Part shown: piece by piece, positions 28,275 through 36,926 of the stretch
How positions within the stretch are numbered: position 1 is the stretch's first letter
Layout: every line of letters starts with the position of its first letter
Assembly: GCA_902571795.1 (NCBI GenBank)
Contig: CACGDL010000007.1
Span: forward strand, 1-46,778
Source of the DNA: an uncultured Prochlorococcus sp.
GTDB lineage: Bacteria; Cyanobacteriota; Cyanobacteriia; PCC-6307; Cyanobiaceae
Length of the DNA: 46,778 nt
Reading direction: 5' to 3'
The notes under the pieces: model-generated
Databases searched by the model: none
Seen by the model: only the letters and a program-made list of their open reading frames with translations
Told to the model about the DNA's origin: nothing
Made by a program: the position numbers and the translations under genes

Positions 28275-28498
28275 ATGAAAAACATTTCATTAAAGGGAAA
28301 TATTAATTTTGATAAAAAAAAAGATATAAATGATTATGAATTATTCTCTTTAAAAATTACAGATAGTTTATATAAAAAAGATATTGGGAAATTCCTTGAG
28401 ACTCTCTCTTCTCACTTTATTTAGGAAAATATTCTTTTTCTGATCTTCAAATTCAAACAGTCACATTAATAAATAAGTATTTGAGGGATAATGAGTAA
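28275..28498 (+). pseudogene. Small gene apparently split by a frameshift
   Basis: ATG 28275 opens a frame that stops at 28422-28424 after FLETLSSHFI. In the +2 frame, sequence from about 28402 to 28498 continues as a protein-like stretch (KYSFSDLQIQTVTLINKYL and a clean TAA). A single-base change around 28405-28425 would fuse them into one ~74-residue soluble protein. This may be a decayed gene, a sequencing error, or chance. An upstream TTG at 28242 is in frame with the first part. Function unknown. Confidence 0.35.
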
Positions 28499-28516
28499 AA
28501 CCTTAAGATTACTCCA

Positions 28517-28834
28517 ATGCAATTATTTCTTGCTGACTGCCAATTCCCAGATATTGAGAATCAAGTTAAAGCTTATCAATTATTTGTAGAAGCTTGGGAA
28601 AACGGTGAAATTGCAAAATCAGATAAAACAGATAAATTTGAGATGTTATTTAGAGTTCATGCTCCTGGGGAGGGTAGAGTAGTTTGTTTATGTAAGGCCC
28701 ACAGTGATAAAGAAATTTTCGAGCATTTTGCTCCATGGAGAGCCAAATTTGGCATTCATATGGAATTTACACCTGTAATAAGTTGTCAAAATGTTGTTGA
28801 TTACCATAAAGATTTGTTCAAAACTTTAGGATAA
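28517..28834 (+). CDS. DUF3303 domain protein
   Basis: A 105-residue ferredoxin-like-fold protein: starts MQLFLADCQFPDIENQ, with FRVHAPGEGRVVCLCKA and HFAPWRAKFGIHMEFTPVI, the usual order for DUF3303. Soluble, with cysteines in CLCKA and ISCQN. The function of the family is unknown; relatives are stand-alone small proteins with a dimeric alpha-beta barrel shape. Confidence 0.8.
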   Translation: MQLFLADCQFPDIENQVKAYQLFVEAWENGEIAKSDKTDKFEMLFRVHAPGEGRVVCLCKAHSDKEIFEHFAPWRAKFGIHMEFTPVISCQNVVDYHKDLFKTLG

Positions 28835-28857
28835 TTAGCTTAAATCTAAAATTTATC

Positions 28858-29037
28858 GTGATTAAACCTTTTTCCAATCTTATTTATAAAAAAAAAGATA
28901 GAAATTTTCCTTCTTCAAAAAATAACCTTAAGAAAGAAGAAAACGTCAAATCTAAACCATTAATAATATTTGGTTTTATCATCTCATTAACTTCCATCTT
29001 TTTACTTTTATTCACCATTAATAATAAATTTGGATGA
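28858..29037 (+). CDS. Small membrane protein with basic N-terminus, 59 aa
   Basis: GTG start at 28858, TGA at 29035. The first ~34 residues are Lys/Asn/Ser-rich and soluble; a single C-terminal hydrophobic helix (PLIIFGFIISLTSIFLLLF) follows, giving a tail-anchored topology. No family recognised. The 24-nt gap after the DUF3303 gene suggests shared transcription. Confidence 0.5.
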   Translation: MIKPFSNLIYKKKDRNFPSSKNNLKKEENVKSKPLIIFGFIISLTSIFLLLFTINNKFG

Positions 29038-29107
29038 TATATGAGTAATTAGAACTATTACCTGAGAACAAATATGTTCTATTATAAATTTAAAAATAAC
29101 TAACTAA

Positions 29108-29224
29108 ATGGCTTTTAACGAAGGGGGGATGGCATCGGGTCTTCTAATCATAGCAGTATCAATAGTTTTTGCTGCCGGTTTTGGATTTTTAGTCTTGCAT
29201 TTTGTACCTGGAACTCCATTTTAG
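29108..29224 (+). CDS. 38-residue photosystem-like membrane miniprotein
   Basis: ATG 29108 to TAG 29222. The product has a short glycine-rich start (AFNEGGMASG), one hydrophobic helix of about 22 residues and an end VLHFVPGTPF. Size and shape are like small photosystem or cytochrome subunits, but it does not match PsaI, PsaM, PsbM, PsbT, PetG, PetM or PetN as I know them. Role unknown. Confidence 0.55.
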   Translation: MAFNEGGMASGLLIIAVSIVFAAGFGFLVLHFVPGTPF

Positions 29225-29256
29225 GCTATCCAACTGAATTTGATTCACAAAATATC

Positions 29257-29526
29257 TTAAACATTAACAGTTTCTAAATCCTGCATTTGATTATTATCTG
29301 AATTAGATTTCTTTTTTAATCGATAGGCATAAATTAAAGATCCTAAAGCTATGGTACTAGAGGCAAAAATCCCTGATATGAGAATCAAGGCAAAAAGACC
29401 TCCTATTAGTCCACCTTTTAATCTAAGCAAATTTGATTTAATTAAAAGTATTGATAAAAAAATAATAGTAGCTTTAAGAGAAGAGATTTTCAAAAAAGTG
29501 AATGGATAAAAAGGATTTAACAACAT
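29257..29526 (-). CDS. Small membrane protein, possibly DUF3188, 89 aa
   Basis: Two hydrophobic segments: an N-terminal one (about residues 17-30) and a Gly/Ala-rich one (KGGLIGGLFALILISGIFAS, then ALGSLIYAYRLKKK). The second half resembles the short DUF3188 cyanobacterial family, but the match is weak. The true start may be an internal codon, since the first 15 residues are unlike the rest. Function unknown. Confidence 0.5.
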   Translation of the reverse strand: MLLNPFYPFTFLKISSLKATIIFLSILLIKSNLLRLKGGLIGGLFALILISGIFASSTIALGSLIYAYRLKKKSNSDNNQMQDLETVNV

Positions 29527-29583
29527 TTCTTTGGGAGTATATAATCTAAATTATTCTAAAAATAAATTTAAGAAACCGCAAAA

Positions 29584-29607
29584 AAAAAGACTCAAATGAG
29601 TCTTTTT
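29584..29607. terminator. Bidirectional intrinsic terminator
   Basis: AAAAAGACTC and GAGTCTTTTT form a 10-bp stem with a 4-nt AAAT loop; A-runs on one side and T-runs on the other let it work in both directions. On the minus strand it sits 23 nt after the stop of the 45-residue protein, which it most likely serves. Confidence 0.8.
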
Positions 29608-29630
29608 AAATCTATATTTAACGTGATGAT

Positions 29631-29768
29631 TTAAGCATCAGGATCAAAATTCTTTAGGTTTGGACCTGCCACAAGACCAACTAGACCAAAAAGGACTAAA
29701 GAACCAATTCCAAAGCCTGCTGCCCATGGATTGAAACCACCTAAAGCAAAAGAAGCTAGTAAATTCAT
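29631..29768 (-). CDS. 45-residue Gly/Ala-rich membrane miniprotein
   Basis: ATG at 29768, TAA at 29631-29633; the frame extends upstream to 29888, but the first ~40 codons are poor in protein character. The 45-residue product has an FALGGFNPWAAGFG start, one hydrophobic helix and an acidic end (NLKNFDPDA), which looks like a thylakoid miniprotein. It has its own terminator at 29584-29607, supporting a short dedicated transcript. It lacks the ExxNGRxAM motif of high-light-inducible proteins. Identity unknown. Confidence 0.6.
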   Translation of the reverse strand: MNLLASFALGGFNPWAAGFGIGSLVLFGLVGLVAGPNLKNFDPDA

Positions 29769-29968
29769 GATTTTAAAACATAATATCTTCGAGTTAGCAT
29801 ACAGATTTTTATGAAAAATATACCTATATTGAGACATTTCTTCGTAATTATTAGAATCGTTTAACCATCCCTTTATAAAAATCCACAAAATTTTTATTAT
29901 TTGTTTTATTATCGAGGGATAACTTTTTGTTGGCGCACTTTAAGAGCATCAAAACTGTTTTATTTCTA

Positions 29969-30349
29969 ATGACATCCAACTATACCTTTATTTATGACGG
30001 AGAATGTCCATTCTGCAATCATTTTGCTGAGCTCCTTGAGATCAAAAGCAAGTTAAATAATATTAAAATTCTTGATGGTCGTAAAAATTTAACTCTAATT
30101 AAATCCCTCCTAGATAAAGGTTATGACCTAGATAAAGGAGCTATTCTCCTAAAGGATGAAGATATCTTTCATGGAGCAGATGCAATTAATACTATTTGCA
30201 AACAGATAAATAATCCCTCCAGTAGTTTACTATCGTTACTTTCTACAGTGTTTAAATCAAATAAACGAACAAATTTGATATTTCCTTTACTAGTTAGAGC
30301 AAGAAGATTCGCATTGATATCAAAAGGTATATCAATATCCCTAGTTTAA
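29969..30349 (+). CDS. DCC-family thiol-disulfide oxidoreductase-like protein (DUF393)
   Basis: A 126-residue protein with the DUF393 hallmark FIYDGECPFCNHFAELLE at residues about 6-23: D-G-E-C-P-F-C, a thioredoxin-like CxxC. ILDGRKN and GAILLKDEDIFHGADAINT follow in family order. The start ATG 29969 (MTSNYTF) is preferred over the TTG at 29927. Redox or thiol chemistry is inferred from the CxxC; the partner is not known. Confidence 0.82.
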   Translation: MTSNYTFIYDGECPFCNHFAELLEIKSKLNNIKILDGRKNLTLIKSLLDKGYDLDKGAILLKDEDIFHGADAINTICKQINNPSSSLLSLLSTVFKSNKRTNLIFPLLVRARRFALISKGISISLV

Positions 30350-30456
30350 AAATAAAAACTTTCTAAATATTAAATAACATATTTATAAGCTTCTGTATCA
30401 AAAAATGATAATTAACTATTTCTTAGCTAGAACTAGGTGGTAACAACAAGTATTAA

Positions 30457-30642
30457 ATGATAGAAAACTTTAATCCCTTTATTTCATTGGGCGGTGATAA
30501 CCAAAAAGTTAATCATATGGCTGAAGCGGCACTTGAAATGAATTTAACTTGCAATGATTTAAAGAAGGATTTAAATTTAACTGATGGTGATGTAGTTGAT
30601 ATGTTGCAACTAGTCATGGATAGGTTTAAAAATAGTAATTAA
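30457..30642 (+). CDS. Small hypothetical protein, 61 aa
   Basis: A soluble, acidic, helical 61-residue protein (GGDNQKVNHMAEAALEMNLT, then a helix ending VVDMLQLVMDRFKN). One cysteine. The shape suggests a short helix-turn-helix-like or helical bundle fold but no family is recognised. Followed 45 nt later by another small gene on the same strand. Confidence 0.55.
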   Translation: MIENFNPFISLGGDNQKVNHMAEAALEMNLTCNDLKKDLNLTDGDVVDMLQLVMDRFKNSN

Positions 30643-30687
30643 GTTAATATCGTAATTAATTAATCTCTATATATCTATTATTTTTTA

Positions 30688-30990
30688 ATGAAAACAGTAC
30701 GAATTGAGTTTTCGAAATATGAATTAGTTAACTTTTTATGGCCTGAATTAATAGAAGACTACGGATTTGATAAAGCCAGAAAAATAGTTTCTCAAGCTAT
30801 TGACTTACAAAAAATGAATGGGACTAAAAATAGCACCATGCCAATCATATTTTCAGGAACAGGAGGATTAGCTCTAATACCAATACAAATGCTAGAAAAA
30901 GAAAACTTAGAGATTAGTTATAAAGATAATCAAGTTTTAATATTTAATTTAAAAAGAAAGTCATTTCAAATCTTAAATGAAGCAAACTAA
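30688..30990 (+). CDS. Small hypothetical protein, 100 aa
   Basis: Starts MKTVRIEFSKYELVNFLWPE; a mixed alpha-beta soluble protein with TMPIIFSGTGGLALIPIQML in the middle. No cysteines, no membrane segment, no known catalytic motif. Precedes the MBL-fold gene by about 65 nt on the same strand. Confidence 0.55.
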   Translation: MKTVRIEFSKYELVNFLWPELIEDYGFDKARKIVSQAIDLQKMNGTKNSTMPIIFSGTGGLALIPIQMLEKENLEISYKDNQVLIFNLKRKSFQILNEAN

Positions 30991-31056
30991 TCTAAATTAG
31001 TAATTTCTCGATAAAGCCAAAATTACCTTATAGTCTAATAAAACAATTAATTGATA

Positions 31057-31773
31057 ATGACTTTTGAAGCGACCTACCTTGGTTCAAATGGTTGGCTTAT
31101 AAAATTTAAAAAAACCAATTTAATTATTGATCCTTGGCTCAAGGGAGATTTAATATTTCCTCCAGGTGAGTGGTTTTTTAAAGGATCATTAGAAGAAGAA
31201 ATTTCAATGGATAAAAATATTGATATTATTTTGTTAACCCAAGGATTACCTGACCACTGTCATGTTCCAACATTAGAAATGTTCAGAAAGGATATTCCTA
31301 TAATTTGTCCTAAAAGTGCTGTTGAAACATTAAAAAAAATTGGTTTTAGTTCAATTAAAGTGCTTAAGCCAACTGAAAAGACAAATCTTTCTAATTTAAG
31401 TTTTGAAGCAACTGCTGGCGCTCCAGTGCCACAAATAGAAAACGGATATATTGTTAAAGACGATCAAGATAATGGATTTTATATAGAACCCCATGGATAT
31501 CTTGATGAAAATTTAAACAAGCAAAGTCTTGATGCAGTAATTACTCCTACAAAAAATTTAGAATTACCGCTAGTTGGTTCTTTTGTAAAAGGTGCTGATG
31601 TAATCCCTAAATTGATTAACAAATTCAATCCAAAATATATACTTTCAAGCACCATAGGCGGAGATGCAAAATATTCAGGTTTTCTAAATAATTTTATTTC
31701 AGTTCAGGATTATGAAGAGGAATTAGATTGTAATCTTGTGGATCTAAAGAGTATGCAATCTATTATGATTTAA
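31057..31773 (+). CDS. Metallo-beta-lactamase-fold protein with altered metal site
   Basis: A 238-residue MBL-fold protein starting at ATG 31057. The fold is visible from YLGSNGWLIKFKKTNLIIDPWL and LLTQGLPDHCHVPTLE. In normal members the motif reads T-H-x-H-x-D-H; here the first two histidines are Gln and Leu, while the D-H-x-H part is kept. It may be a one-metal hydrolase, or non-catalytic. Relatives occur in cyanobacteria and plants. A TTG at 31051 is also in frame. Confidence 0.75.
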   Translation: MTFEATYLGSNGWLIKFKKTNLIIDPWLKGDLIFPPGEWFFKGSLEEEISMDKNIDIILLTQGLPDHCHVPTLEMFRKDIPIICPKSAVETLKKIGFSSIKVLKPTEKTNLSNLSFEATAGAPVPQIENGYIVKDDQDNGFYIEPHGYLDENLNKQSLDAVITPTKNLELPLVGSFVKGADVIPKLINKFNPKYILSSTIGGDAKYSGFLNNFISVQDYEEELDCNLVDLKSMQSIMI

Positions 31774-31845
31774 ATCGATCCAAAAAAGATCTTTAATTAA
31801 GTCATTTAGCTTGAAAGAAAATCTACTTTAAAAGGAGCTCCAAAA

Positions 31846-32211
31846 ATTTATTCATTTTTTATTACCTCAATACTTTTATTAGCTTTAAATAGTAGTTATG
31901 TATGTGAAAATTCAAATCTTAATCTTGTGATGAGAAATAATATTAATGGTGACTTTTCCACAGTAGAAAAGATATCTGAGTTAAAGCCAGGAGCATTTAT
32001 AAATATTAATTGGAATAAAAAAAAGCTTATGCTTCCATATTCTCCAAGAAAAGATTATATTTCCTTTACAGATAAAAAATGGGACTGGAGTTACCAATTT
32101 AATAAGGACGGATCGCCTGATATTAATAATCCCTCTTTATACGAACTACTACCTTCTGGAGAGATTAAGACACATTTTTGTGAAACAGAAGATAATAAGC
32201 CAAACTTATAA
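31846..32211 (+). CDS. Secreted small protein with probable ATT start
   Basis: Frame analysis shows an open frame from 31810 with no ATG/GTG/TTG until GTG 31927. The part just before that encodes a hydrophobic stretch (YSFFITSILLLALNSSYVC) typical of a signal or lipoprotein leader. An AAAGGAG ribosome-binding site at 31831-31837 is spaced 8 nt from ATT 31846, so ATT initiation is the best explanation. The mature part is soluble with a Trp/Tyr-rich middle (WDWSYQFNKDG). If ATT is rejected, GTG 31927 or ATG 31930 gives a 93-94-residue cytosolic protein. No family recognised. Confidence 0.5.
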   Translation: MYSFFITSILLLALNSSYVCENSNLNLVMRNNINGDFSTVEKISELKPGAFININWNKKKLMLPYSPRKDYISFTDKKWDWSYQFNKDGSPDINNPSLYELLPSGEIKTHFCETEDNKPNL

Positions 32212-32260
32212 TTTCAAAATAAGTATTCTTGATTTTTTAACTTCTTAATTTTTTTTAAAG

Positions 32261-34867
32261 ATGAACAATCCAATAAACCAAAAGAATATTTCAAGATATG
32301 TAAAACTTGAAGATTACAAAATTTTTGATTATGAAATTCCAGAAATCTTTTTAGACTTCGTAATTAAGAAAAATGCTGTAAATGTTACGACCAAACTAAA
32401 ATTGGTAAAAAAAAATAAGAATACCAGAAATCTAATTCTTGATGGTACGGATATATTAATAAAAAAAATTTTTATAGATGACTCACTACTGAGAAAGGAA
32501 TACTACAAACAGCAAAAAAATAACTTAAAAATTAAAAATATAAACAAAGATAATTTCTTATTAAAAATAGAAGGAATAATTAAACCAAAGGAAAATACAT
32601 CCCTTTTAGGTATGTATGAGAGCAATGGCATTATAACAACGCAATGTGAGGCAGAGGGATTTAGAAGAATAAGTTTTCACTCTGATAGGCCTGATATTCT
32701 AAGCAAATACACCGTGAGAATTGAAGCAGACAAGAATGATTATCCTGTCTTACTCTCAAATGGTAACGTCGTAAAAGAAAATAATCTTGCAAATAATCGA
32801 CATGAAATAATTTGGGAAGACCCATATCCGAAACCCTCATATCTTTTTGCATTGGTAGCAGGGAAACTTAATTGTGTAAAAGACAATTTCATAACGAAAT
32901 CGAATAAAAAAGTAAAAATAAATATTTATGTTGAGTATGGCGATGAAAAATATGTTCAACATGCAATAAGTTCCTTACAGAAATCTATGAAGTGGGACGA
33001 GGATAAATATAACCTTGAATACGATTTGTCATTGTTCAATATTGTTGCAGTCAGGCACTTTAATATGGGAGCAATGGAAAATAAAAGTCTTAATATTTTC
33101 AACTCAAAACTAATACTCGCTAATTCTCAAACAACAACTGATGAAGAATTAGAAAGAATAGAGGGCGTAATCGCCCATGAATACTTCCATAATTGGACTG
33201 GGAATAGAGTGACTTGTAGGGATTGGTTTCAACTATCTCTAAAAGAGGGTTTAACAGTATTCAGAGATCAACAATTCACCGCAGACGTTCATGATCGTGA
33301 AATCAAGAGACTTGATGATGCGAAATTTCTTAGAAGAAATCAATTTAGAGAGGATTCTGGTCCAACATCACATCCTGTAATGCCTGAAAAATATCAAGAA
33401 ATAGACAATTTCTATACGACCACGATTTACGAGAAAGGGGCAGAAATAATAAGAATGCTTAATAAGCTTGTAAAAGATGAAAATTTCTATAAAGGATTTA
33501 GTAATTACATCTCAACATATGATGGAAAGGCAGCAACAATAGACCAATTTGTCGATAAAATTTTAGAACATAATAAGGAAATCGATCCTGAAAAGTTTAA
33601 AATCTGGTACAAGCAAAATGGGACGCCAAAAATTAAATTTAAGAGAATCTGGGATCAAAAAGGAGAAAAACTTACAATTGAAGCCTCTCAAAGTAATCCA
33701 ATAAAGAAGAACCCATATAATGATTTACCTCTAATAATTCCTATAAATCTGGCTATATTTTGCAGTAATAATGAAACGATAGAAAAAACGGTTGTTTTAA
33801 AAACAAAAAAACAAGAATTTATTTTTAGGAATATAAGATCTCACCTCCAAATTCCTTTAGTAACTTATTTTCGCGAATTCTCTTCACCTGTTGAGTGGGA
33901 ATCAGACACTACCTTGGATGAAAAATTTTTAATCTTAAAATATGAAAAAGATTTTTTTACACTATCTAATACTGTAAAAGTATTTTATAAAAAAATTATT
34001 TTATGCAGATTAGATGAAAAACCAGCTCATAAAATTGAAAATAAATTAATAAGAACCTTAATATCATTTATAAATAATAAAGATATTAATTTATCCCTTT
34101 TATCAGAATTACTAAATATTCCGACATTTGCTGAAATTGAATCGGAGATGGGAAATATAGATCCTTTAAAGATATATAAAACTATTGACGAAATAAATCA
34201 TTTATTCGGTACCAAATTAAAAAAAGAATTATATTTTAAGCTCGAAGAAATAGAGAAAAGTCTAGATAAAGTTTGGCCAGAAGGTAAAAATGAAAGAAAA
34301 CTAATCGAAACTATTTGGAAACTACTCTTACATAGTCATGATGAGGAAATTAAAAGCAAAATAATTAATTATGTCGGTAGTAATTCGATGACGCTAGCAA
34401 AAGCTGCATTGAATTCATTCAGTAGGATTAATTGTCCCGAACGAAAACTTATTTCAACTATATTCTTGAATAAATGGAAAAATAATAGTGTCGTTTTGGA
34501 TAGTTGGTTCTCATTCAATGCATCTATAGAAATTGATGAAAAAGCAAGCAGCATTGAAAAATTATTTGAAAATAAGTTTTTTGATTTAAAATCACCGAAC
34601 ACTTTAAGAGCTATATTAAATTCTTTCGTAACAAGAAATAGTACTTTTCATGCAATGGATGGTTCTGGTTATAAATATATTGCAAAAAAAATAATTTATT
34701 TTGATAAATTAAATCCAATCGTAATATCCCGTTTTGTGAAAGTATTTAGTAGATACAATTTTTATTCAGAACCTTACAAAAGTAATATGGTAGAAACAAT
34801 AAAGCAGATTAAAAAAAATAAACTATCAACAAATACTAAAGAAGTATTAGATGCAATAATAGAGTAA
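32261..34867 (+). CDS. pepN: Aminopeptidase N (M1 family)
   Basis: An 868-residue M1 zinc aminopeptidase that removes N-terminal residues from peptides in the cytosol. The exopeptidase motif GAMEN is near residue 270, the zinc motif HEYFH near 305, and the third ligand Glu lies 18 residues on in LKEGLTVFRDQ; the catalytic Tyr region (TIYEKGAEIIRM) is near 390. Length agrees with the bacterial PepN family. It is flanked by small hypotheticals and has no obvious partner genes. Confidence 0.95.
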   Translation: MNNPINQKNISRYVKLEDYKIFDYEIPEIFLDFVIKKNAVNVTTKLKLVKKNKNTRNLILDGTDILIKKIFIDDSLLRKEYYKQQKNNLKIKNINKDNFLLKIEGIIKPKENTSLLGMYESNGIITTQCEAEGFRRISFHSDRPDILSKYTVRIEADKNDYPVLLSNGNVVKENNLANNRHEIIWEDPYPKPSYLFALVAGKLNCVKDNFITKSNKKVKINIYVEYGDEKYVQHAISSLQKSMKWDEDKYNLEYDLSLFNIVAVRHFNMGAMENKSLNIFNSKLILANSQTTTDEELERIEGVIAHEYFHNWTGNRVTCRDWFQLSLKEGLTVFRDQQFTADVHDREIKRLDDAKFLRRNQFREDSGPTSHPVMPEKYQEIDNFYTTTIYEKGAEIIRMLNKLVKDENFYKGFSNYISTYDGKAATIDQFVDKILEHNKEIDPEKFKIWYKQNGTPKIKFKRIWDQKGEKLTIEASQSNPIKKNPYNDLPLIIPINLAIFCSNNETIEKTVVLKTKKQEFIFRNIRSHLQIPLVTYFREFSSPVEWESDTTLDEKFLILKYEKDFFTLSNTVKVFYKKIILCRLDEKPAHKIENKLIRTLISFINNKDINLSLLSELLNIPTFAEIESEMGNIDPLKIYKTIDEINHLFGTKLKKELYFKLEEIEKSLDKVWPEGKNERKLIETIWKLLLHSHDEEIKSKIINYVGSNSMTLAKAALNSFSRINCPERKLISTIFLNKWKNNSVVLDSWFSFNASIEIDEKASSIEKLFENKFFDLKSPNTLRAILNSFVTRNSTFHAMDGSGYKYIAKKIIYFDKLNPIVISRFVKVFSRYNFYSEPYKSNMVETIKQIKKNKLSTNTKEVLDAIIE

Positions 34868-34881
34868 TTAATTAATGTTAT

Positions 34882-35103
34882 TTAATTAAATATAATAATA
34901 ACAATTGTAAAAATTAAAAATAAAATAAATACAAGATACTTATTAATAAAAATATAATCAAATACATTTTTGTTATTATCTTTATTCCACTTTTTATTTA
35001 CGTATTCCTTAGTTATAAATTTATTAGGTCTGCCACAATATAAACATGTTGGGGAAGTTATTAAAATTAAATTTTTACATTGAGGGCACTTCTTTTTTTC
35101 CAT
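34882..35103 (-). CDS. Zinc-ribbon protein with C-terminal membrane anchor, 73 aa
   Basis: Residues 6-24 carry a two-knuckle zinc ribbon (CPQC ... CLYC, with Gly-Arg after the second). A linker of about 25 residues follows, then a C-terminal hydrophobic helix (YLVFILFLIFTIVIIIF), giving a cytosolic zinc finger tethered to the membrane. No wider domain is present; function unknown. Confidence 0.65.
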   Translation of the reverse strand: MEKKKCPQCKNLILITSPTCLYCGRPNKFITKEYVNKKWNKDNNKNVFDYIFINKYLVFILFLIFTIVIIIFN

Positions 35104-35268
35104 AATTTAATCTTACTGAAAAAAATTGAAATCAGAAACAATAAATCAAATAAGTAATTTAAATTTTATTTATTATATTTTGAATAATTAAATATCATTG
35201 CAAAAAAAATTTTGATTCTAACTATTTAAAAAAATTAAATATAATGAAAAATTAGTATTTGGTTTGAA

Positions 35269-35430
35269 ATGTTTGCTATTGCACTTGGAATGTCAACTAT
35301 CGAAAAAATCACCGTTGCAATATCTGCTTCAATTTTTATAATCGCCTTTACATGGGTCTCCATTAAGGGAGATTTAAGAAAACTCGCTAATGAACTAATT
35401 GAAGATAATGAAAATAATCAGGATAATTAA
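35269..35430 (+). CDS. Small single-helix membrane protein, 53 aa
   Basis: ATG 35269, TAA 35428. The first residues MFAIALGMSTIEKI are followed by one hydrophobic helix (VAISASIFIIAFTWVSI) and an acidic tail rich in Asp/Asn/Glu. No family recognised. It is convergent with the 66-residue gene on the other strand. Confidence 0.55.
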   Translation: MFAIALGMSTIEKITVAISASIFIIAFTWVSIKGDLRKLANELIEDNENNQDN

Positions 35431-35444
35431 AACAATCTTTTAAC

Positions 35445-35645
35445 CTACTTTGAATGCAAACTAGGATAATCAATAATATGCCTAATTTCTTTTAGGGAAG
35501 AACCATAGATTTTTTCACCATTTAAGTGAACACCAATCCATTTTTCCTTTTGATTAAAAAAATTACTTTTAGTAGTATCCCTCTCTAGATAATCTTTATG
35601 ATCCCAATTTAAAGTTATATCCCAACCTTTATAATTTTCTATCAT
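35445..35645 (-). CDS. Small hypothetical protein, 66 aa
   Basis: A soluble, Trp-rich protein (YKGWDITLNWDHKDYLERD, then EKWIGVHLNGEKIYG) probably forming a small beta-sheet. Its C-terminus IRHIIDYPSLHSK is basic. No family recognised. It lies between a convergent miniprotein gene and purT on the same strand. Confidence 0.5.
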   Translation of the reverse strand: MIENYKGWDITLNWDHKDYLERDTTKSNFFNQKEKWIGVHLNGEKIYGSSLKEIRHIIDYPSLHSK

Positions 35646-35738
35646 TGTGAAATACAGAACATACTAAAATAATACCCAAAGAGACATAGAACAAAAACAA
35701 AGGAAATAAGTATTTTTTTCGTTATTTTTATTTAATAT

Positions 35739-36914
35739 TTATGTAGTACTGACTTTTATTTTACGAGCAGCTTCATCTGCATTTTTTCTAGCCAAATTAA
35801 TGTCAGAATTGGATGAGAGAACAACACCCATTCTTCTTCCTTTTCTGGAAACTGGTTTACCAAAAATGAGCACTTTGGTCTTTTCAAATTCTAATGCTTC
35901 ATTAAGCCCCTCGTAAATAGGATTTAGATACTCTTGATTAGAGAGAATAACTCTGGTTGCAGATGGTTCTATTAGATCTATATGCGGTATTGGTAAATTT
36001 AAAAAAGCTCTTAAATGTAATTCAAATTCATTAATATTTTGACTAACTAATGTAACCATACCAGTGTCGTGTGGTCTTGGAGATAGTTCTGAAAATATAA
36101 CCTCACTTCCTTTTATAAAAAACTCTACCCCGTATAATCCTGCTCCATTAAGGTTATTTAATATTCTACTTGTCATTCTCTTAGCTTCAATAATTAAGGA
36201 CTCTTTGATCTCAATAGGTTGCCAACTACATTGATAGTCTCCATTAAATTGAAGATGTCCAATTGGTAAACAAAAAATATTTTCACCATTTTCTTTTCTT
36301 ACAGTTAGGAGAGTAAACTCAAAATCAAAATTAATAAATTCTTCAATTATTACACCTTTAACCTTTCCTCTTGAATTTGCTCGTGCCTGTGCCCAAGCAT
36401 TTTGTAAATCATTTTTTGTTTCAACCAAACTCTGTCCCTTTCCTGAAGAGCTCATTAAAGGCTTAAGTAAAAGTGGGAATCCAATTTCATCTGCTTTTTT
36501 TTCTAAATCATCAAATTCAAAAATATAATCAAACTTTGCAGTTTTAATTTTTAAATCTCTAGAAGCTAAGTCTCTAATTTTATCTCTATTCATAGTAATT
36601 TCTACAGTTCTGGCGTTGGGAACTATATTGAATCCTTCCTCCTCTAGTTCTTTTAGGGCTTCAATTGAAAGTGCCTCTATTTCTGGGACAATATAGTCAG
36701 GCTTAAATTCTTTTATAACATTTTTTAAAATATTTTTATCTCCCATATCAATTACTCTTGAATAGTCAGCAACTTGCATTGCAGGTGCTTTTTCATATCG
36801 ATCAATAGCAATAACTTCTAATCCTAATCTTTTGGATTCTATTACTAATTCTTTTCCAAGCTCGCCACTACCAAGCAATAAAATTTTCTTTTTAGAAAAA
36901 ATTGATTCTTTCAT
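35739..36914 (-). CDS. purT: Formate-dependent GAR transformylase
   Basis: ATP-grasp enzyme that makes formylglycinamide ribonucleotide from GAR, ATP and formate in de novo purine synthesis, an alternative to folate-dependent PurN. The 391-residue protein opens with the Rossmann-like KKILLLGSGELGKELVIES, then VIDMGD and PEIEALSIEALKELEEEG, and the ATP-grasp core with SSGKGQS and GVEFFIKGSEVIFSELSPRPHDTGMV. All are typical PurT. It follows an 87-residue membrane gene by 12 nt on the same strand. Confidence 0.96.
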   Translation of the reverse strand: MKESIFSKKKILLLGSGELGKELVIESKRLGLEVIAIDRYEKAPAMQVADYSRVIDMGDKNILKNVIKEFKPDYIVPEIEALSIEALKELEEEGFNIVPNARTVEITMNRDKIRDLASRDLKIKTAKFDYIFEFDDLEKKADEIGFPLLLKPLMSSSGKGQSLVETKNDLQNAWAQARANSRGKVKGVIIEEFINFDFEFTLLTVRKENGENIFCLPIGHLQFNGDYQCSWQPIEIKESLIIEAKRMTSRILNNLNGAGLYGVEFFIKGSEVIFSELSPRPHDTGMVTLVSQNINEFELHLRAFLNLPIPHIDLIEPSATRVILSNQEYLNPIYEGLNEALEFEKTKVLIFGKPVSRKGRRMGVVLSSNSDINLARKNADEAARKIKVSTT

Positions 36915-36926
36915 ATATAAAACTTA

